From NCBI GenBank assembly GCA_963920665.1, contig OY987272.1, positions 14,079,001 through 14,143,000 of the forward strand: 64,000 nucleotides of DNA, written 5' to 3'. Numbering within the stretch: the first letter of the stretch is position 1; each line of letters begins with the position of its first letter. The notes below the pieces were generated by a model. The model was not told the DNA's origin. It was given only the letters and a program-made list of their open reading frames with translations, and searched no databases. The position numbers were made by a program, and so were the translations under genes. This stretch comes from Straminergon stramineum. Its lineage: Eukaryota > Streptophyta > Bryopsida > Hypnales > Calliergonaceae. Of the stretch, positions 63,011 through 64,000 are shown piece after piece.

Positions 63011-64000
63011 TTTTAGCAATTCAGCATAGTTGGGGGCAATTTTTTCTAGAAAAAATATTTTTTCAATATTGGCAATTGAAAATCATGACTTAAAAAAATA
63101 ATTTTTTGATAAAGCATCTCATTTCTATGAATTTTCAAAGTAGAACTCCCTAGGGCACCCATGACCACACTCTACTAAATTTGCCTTGATTTTAACACCA
63201 AAATCTAAAAAAATCAAAGCCCACCAACCACAATTAAGTATGGAGATGGCTTCAAGGTACTTTGGGGAACACTTTAAGGGAACTCTACTCTCAAAGTATG
63301 GGTACACTAATGGTTATGGGTGCTCCTACCTTGAGCGCTCTAACATCCATTTTTTGAACAACGAACAACTAAAACTCAAGTTTCATCCTCATTATTGTTT
63401 GGATGAAAGTCATCCTAATTTGTGGAGATACTTCATCAAGTTGTTATCCTATCTAATGGTTGGATTTGGTATTACTAGAGTACATACATTTTTTCTAAAA
63501 TTACACATGTGCAAGTATGTCAAGTGGTTTAGTGACCAAGCCAAAATTATATTGACTCTAGTTCAAAACTAGATTTGCAAAAAATGAGGTCATAGATTTT
63601 AAGAACACAAAAAATTTAAAAATTCATGATGCCAAATCCATTCCAAAAAATGATACTCAAAAAATGATAATATTTTTTTTGTAATTGAATTTAGAATGAA
63701 TTTTGAATTTCCTTTATCAAAATTTATTAAAAAAATATTGGTGATAGCATTGGTGAATCAAACCATATACTTAGATGGAATCTAAAATTTAGAGTCTACA
63801 ATATTTGTTTGTATATCAATTCAAAAATATTCTTCCAAATAGCACTTTACAAGGATTTTTCACTAATCATCAATTCTAGAGAAGTCTCTAGATGTTTCAG
63901 GGTTGATGGTGGATACTTAGTACTTGATTTGGTAGTTATGGGTTGTTTATGGGATGTTTATGACTTCACTTTGTGTGCGATTTTGTAATGTTAGGGTAGA
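63010..64000. other. Intergenic; one unrecognised ORF
   Basis: A plus-strand frame with ATG at 63240 stays open to 63572 (about 110 codons, starting MEMASRYFGEHFKGTLL). It has no recognised domain and AT-rich codon use like the flanks, so I do not call it a gene. Confidence 0.25.

Noticed and set aside
63186..63572. 128-codon plus-strand ORF
   Set aside because: The first 18 codons precede any ATG, codon use matches the AT-rich flanks, and no domain was recognised.

Overview
The window is nuclear DNA of a land plant. The three well-supported genes are split by short GT-AG introns. Their coding exons are GC-balanced and sit in very AT-rich intergenic sequence full of decayed small transposons. 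MED33 and FRO ferric reductases are plant families, and the BRX1 promoter carries a plant telo-box. The compact introns and the mix of MITEs suggest a non-seed plant such as a bryophyte, but the sequence does not settle this. I saw no rRNA, tRNA, CRISPR, operon or bacterial feature.

Layout. (1) 1.0-3.7 kb, + strand: BRX1, a ribosome-assembly factor, 8 exons, 332 aa. (2) 7.8-16.2 kb, - strand: MED33, a plant Mediator subunit, 13 exons, 1298 aa. (3) 16.2-48.2 kb: a repeat-rich gap. It holds one intact small RING-finger ORF (23.76 kb), two weak coding candidates around a telo-box (26-27.4 kb), a possible orphan exon (about 44 kb), retroposon tails, foldback elements and MITEs. (4) 48.6-53.8 kb, + strand: a ferric-chelate reductase (FRO family), 8 exons, about 772 aa. 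(5) 54-64 kb: minisatellite, an LTR-retrotransposon fragment, large foldback elements, a PIF/Harbinger-type MITE and a LINE-like tail.

The genes do not form a pathway: ribosome biogenesis, transcription and iron/copper reduction are neighbours by chance. I reconstructed the exons by joining GT-AG splice sites so that every intron keeps frame and the product matches the family end to end. All three CDS totals are exact multiples of three (999, 3897 and 2319 nt).

The most notable non-coding content is structural: (a) a MITE family with at least six copies crowding the 6 kb upstream of FRO and its first intron; (b) several long inverted repeats that could make double-stranded RNA (30.74-31.10, 58.2-58.9, 58.9-59.9 and 61.17-61.95 kb); (c) a tandem duplication in BRX1 that copied the first splice donor and then lost it; (d) a TAA-flanked MITE holding a reiterated TTTGCAAG motif; (e) a pogo/Emigrant-like MITE in a MED33 intron. 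No obviously new enzymatic or defence system is visible.
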